In this document: one piece after another, positions 13,736 to 14,999 of the stretch
How positions within the stretch are numbered: position 1 is the first letter of the stretch
Layout: every line of letters begins with the position of its first letter
Assembly: GCA_900551965.1 (NCBI GenBank)
Contig: URYF01000035.1
Span: forward strand, 1 to 14,999
Origin: an uncultured bacterium
Lineage (GTDB): Bacteria > Cyanobacteriota > Vampirovibrionia > Gastranaerophilales > Gastranaerophilaceae
Length of the DNA stretch: 14,999 nt
Reading direction: 5' to 3'
Position numbers and translations under genes: made by a program
The notes under the pieces: model-generated
Told to the model about the DNA's origin: nothing
Seen by the model: the letters and a program-made list of their open reading frames with translations, nothing else
Database searches by the model: none

Positions 13736-14896
13736 ATGTATAAAAAAATAATTTTACTTGTTTGTTTGATAATAGGAGCGGGTGTTTTATACTGCCTCAA
13801 ACCCAATAATACCGAACAGCAAAAAGTTACAATACAATTTTCATCATGGGGTTCAGAATCTGAAACAAAGATTTTGAAGCCCATTTTGAATGAATTTGAA
13901 CACGAAAATCCCGATATAAAAATCGACTTTCTGCATATTCCGCAGAATTATTTCCAGAAAATTCACCTCCTTTTTGCATCAAATACAGCGCCGGATGTCG
14001 TTTTCATAAACAACCAATACCTGCCGATATATGTAAATGCAGGAGTACTCGAAGACTTAACCCCGTATGATAATATTTTCAAATTCAACGACTTTTACAA
14101 AAATTCAACTGCAGCCTTGAGTTATAATAGTAAAATTTATGCCGTTCCGCGTGATGTTTCAAACCTTGTGATTTATTATAACAAAGATATTTTTGACAAA
14201 TACAATGTCCCTTATCCATCAGACAATTGGACTTACGATGAGTTTTTAACAACTGCCAAAAAATTAACCCACCTGCCGCAAACTTTCGGAATCTCTTTTG
14301 AAGAAGAACCGCTTTTCTACCTGCCGTATCTAATGAGTTTCGGACTTGATACAGTCCCTGATTTCAACGATGAAACCACCCAAAAAGGTTTGAAAATCTA
14401 CGCAGATTTGCGCAATAAATACCACATCGCACCTCAAAAAGACGAATCTGCAAGTGCTACAATGGCACAAATGTTTCTACAGGGAAAACTTGCAATGCAC
14501 CTGTCAGGCAGATGGCTTGTCCCAAAATACCGCACCGATGCAAAATTTAATTGGGACGTAACAGAATTTCCAAAAGGCTCTTCAGGCAGTATCGTGCCAA
14601 CAGATGCTTCCGGCTGGGCAGTACCAAAAGCCTCAAAACATAAACAACAAGCATTTAAACTTGTAAAATACTTATCTTCAAAACAAAGCAGCGAAAAATT
14701 CACTCAAAGCGGGCTAATTGTACCTGCTCGGATAGAAACAGCCAATTCAAAATATTTTTTAGACGAACAAAAACCTAAAAACGCAAAAGTATTTTTATCG
14801 GTTATAGAAACCTCAAAACCGACTCCGGTAACCGTAAACTACCGCAAAGTACTTGATGAATTAAAAACCAAAACAGAATATATGTTTAACAATTAA
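13736..14896 (+). CDS. Extracellular solute-binding protein, family 1 (sugar ABC type)
   Basis: Periplasmic binding protein that would capture a sugar or oligosaccharide for an ABC importer. The 386 residues start with a hydrophobic leader (KKIILLVCLIIGAGVLYC), then the family pattern: TIQFSSWGSESE (32-43), LNEFEHENPDIKIDF (51-65), the NTAPDVVFINNQYLPIYV segment (83-100), YAVPRDVSNLVIYYNKDIFDKYNV (135-158), the FLQGKLAMHLSGRW region, and ASGWAVPKASKHKQQAF in the C-lobe. The cysteine at 20 is preceded by V-L-Y, which is not a good lipobox, so it may be a cleaved or membrane-anchored protein rather than a lipoprotein. It lies nine bases after the AMIN-like gene with no clear ribosome site of its own, so it is likely cotranscribed and coupled. 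No permease or ATPase gene follows within the window. Family secure, ligand unknown. Confidence 0.9.
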   Translation: MYKKIILLVCLIIGAGVLYCLKPNNTEQQKVTIQFSSWGSESETKILKPILNEFEHENPDIKIDFLHIPQNYFQKIHLLFASNTAPDVVFINNQYLPIYVNAGVLEDLTPYDNIFKFNDFYKNSTAALSYNSKIYAVPRDVSNLVIYYNKDIFDKYNVPYPSDNWTYDEFLTTAKKLTHLPQTFGISFEEEPLFYLPYLMSFGLDTVPDFNDETTQKGLKIYADLRNKYHIAPQKDESASATMAQMFLQGKLAMHLSGRWLVPKYRTDAKFNWDVTEFPKGSSGSIVPTDASGWAVPKASKHKQQAFKLVKYLSSKQSSEKFTQSGLIVPARIETANSKYFLDEQKPKNAKVFLSVIETSKPTPVTVNYRKVLDELKTKTEYMFNN

Positions 14897-14999
14897 GCAT
14901 CAAATATAAATTTTTCTCTTCTTTTACGGTTTTAACATCATATTTTAAAATAAATACAATTTTTTCTTTTGTCAATAGTTTTTATTTTCAATAAGACTT
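14897..14999. other. Terminal intergenic stretch, possible end of a minus-strand reading frame
   Basis: No hairpin terminator or plus-strand gene is seen after the solute-binding protein. On the minus strand a frame entering from the right edge ends at TGA 14974-14972 after SLIENKNY. A second frame starting at the overlapping TTG (14975) runs 29 protein-like codons to TAA at 14886. TTGACA on the minus strand at about 14975-14970 could equally be a -35 box. None of this can be resolved without the adjacent sequence. Confidence 0.25.

Noticed and set aside
13794..13810. Lipoprotein signal at C20 of the solute-binding protein
   Set aside because: The residues before the cysteine are V-L-Y; tyrosine at -1 does not fit the lipobox consensus (G, A or S), so lipidation is not claimed.

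Overview
The window is AT-rich chromosomal DNA (by eye about one third G+C) with densely packed bacterial genes on both strands. It has no tRNA, rRNA, CRISPR array, insertion sequence or phage module that I can see. Several clues fit a gut Melainabacterium of the Gastranaerophilales type: low G+C, a short protein starting with an ISFTG-type N-terminus, a secreted AMIN-like domain followed by a long Pro/Ala/Gln spacer, and diderm-style envelope genes. This assignment is an inference without any database search; another AT-rich diderm remains possible.

Layout. (1) Positions 1-3721, minus strand: a surface-glycan operon read as Stealth/DUF4422 fusion, then glf (UDP-galactopyranose mutase), then galE (cut by the window edge). 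The genes overlap by 11 bp and 1 bp, which implies translational coupling. GalE supplies UDP-galactopyranose, Glf converts it to UDP-galactofuranose, and the large transferase probably uses sugar donors to build or decorate a capsule or other surface polysaccharide. (2) Positions 3722-4271: an XRE-family regulator transcribed divergently from the glycan operon. The shared intergenic region carries three copies of AGAGTGT, one of them on the operon's -10 box, suggesting a local regulatory switch. (3) Positions 4274-5725: two small unrecognised proteins flanking a stand-alone DEDDh exonuclease of the DnaQ type. (4) Positions 5827-8042: an AGCS sodium:amino-acid symporter gene followed 19 bp later by a family 4 uracil-DNA glycosylase gene, ending at a strong hairpin terminator. 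(5) Positions 8111-10393: a six-repeat TPR protein and, divergently, an unrecognised 168-residue helical protein. (6) Positions 10439-11332: era, an essential ribosome-assembly GTPase, convergent with the preceding gene and sharing a 15-bp perfect hairpin that includes its own last codons. (7) Positions 11441-14896: a large single-pass envelope protein and, 9 bp later, a solitary extracellular solute-binding protein of the sugar ABC transporter type.

Most of the window is housekeeping or envelope biology. I do not see a complete new defence, mobile or biosynthetic system. The items most worth a second look are the XRE/glycan operator, the Stealth-DUF4422 fusion, two genes (AGCS and era) with identical -10-to-ATG geometry that predicts leaderless mRNAs, the era terminator built from coding sequence, and the uncharacterised bitopic AMIN-like protein with its linked solute-binding protein.
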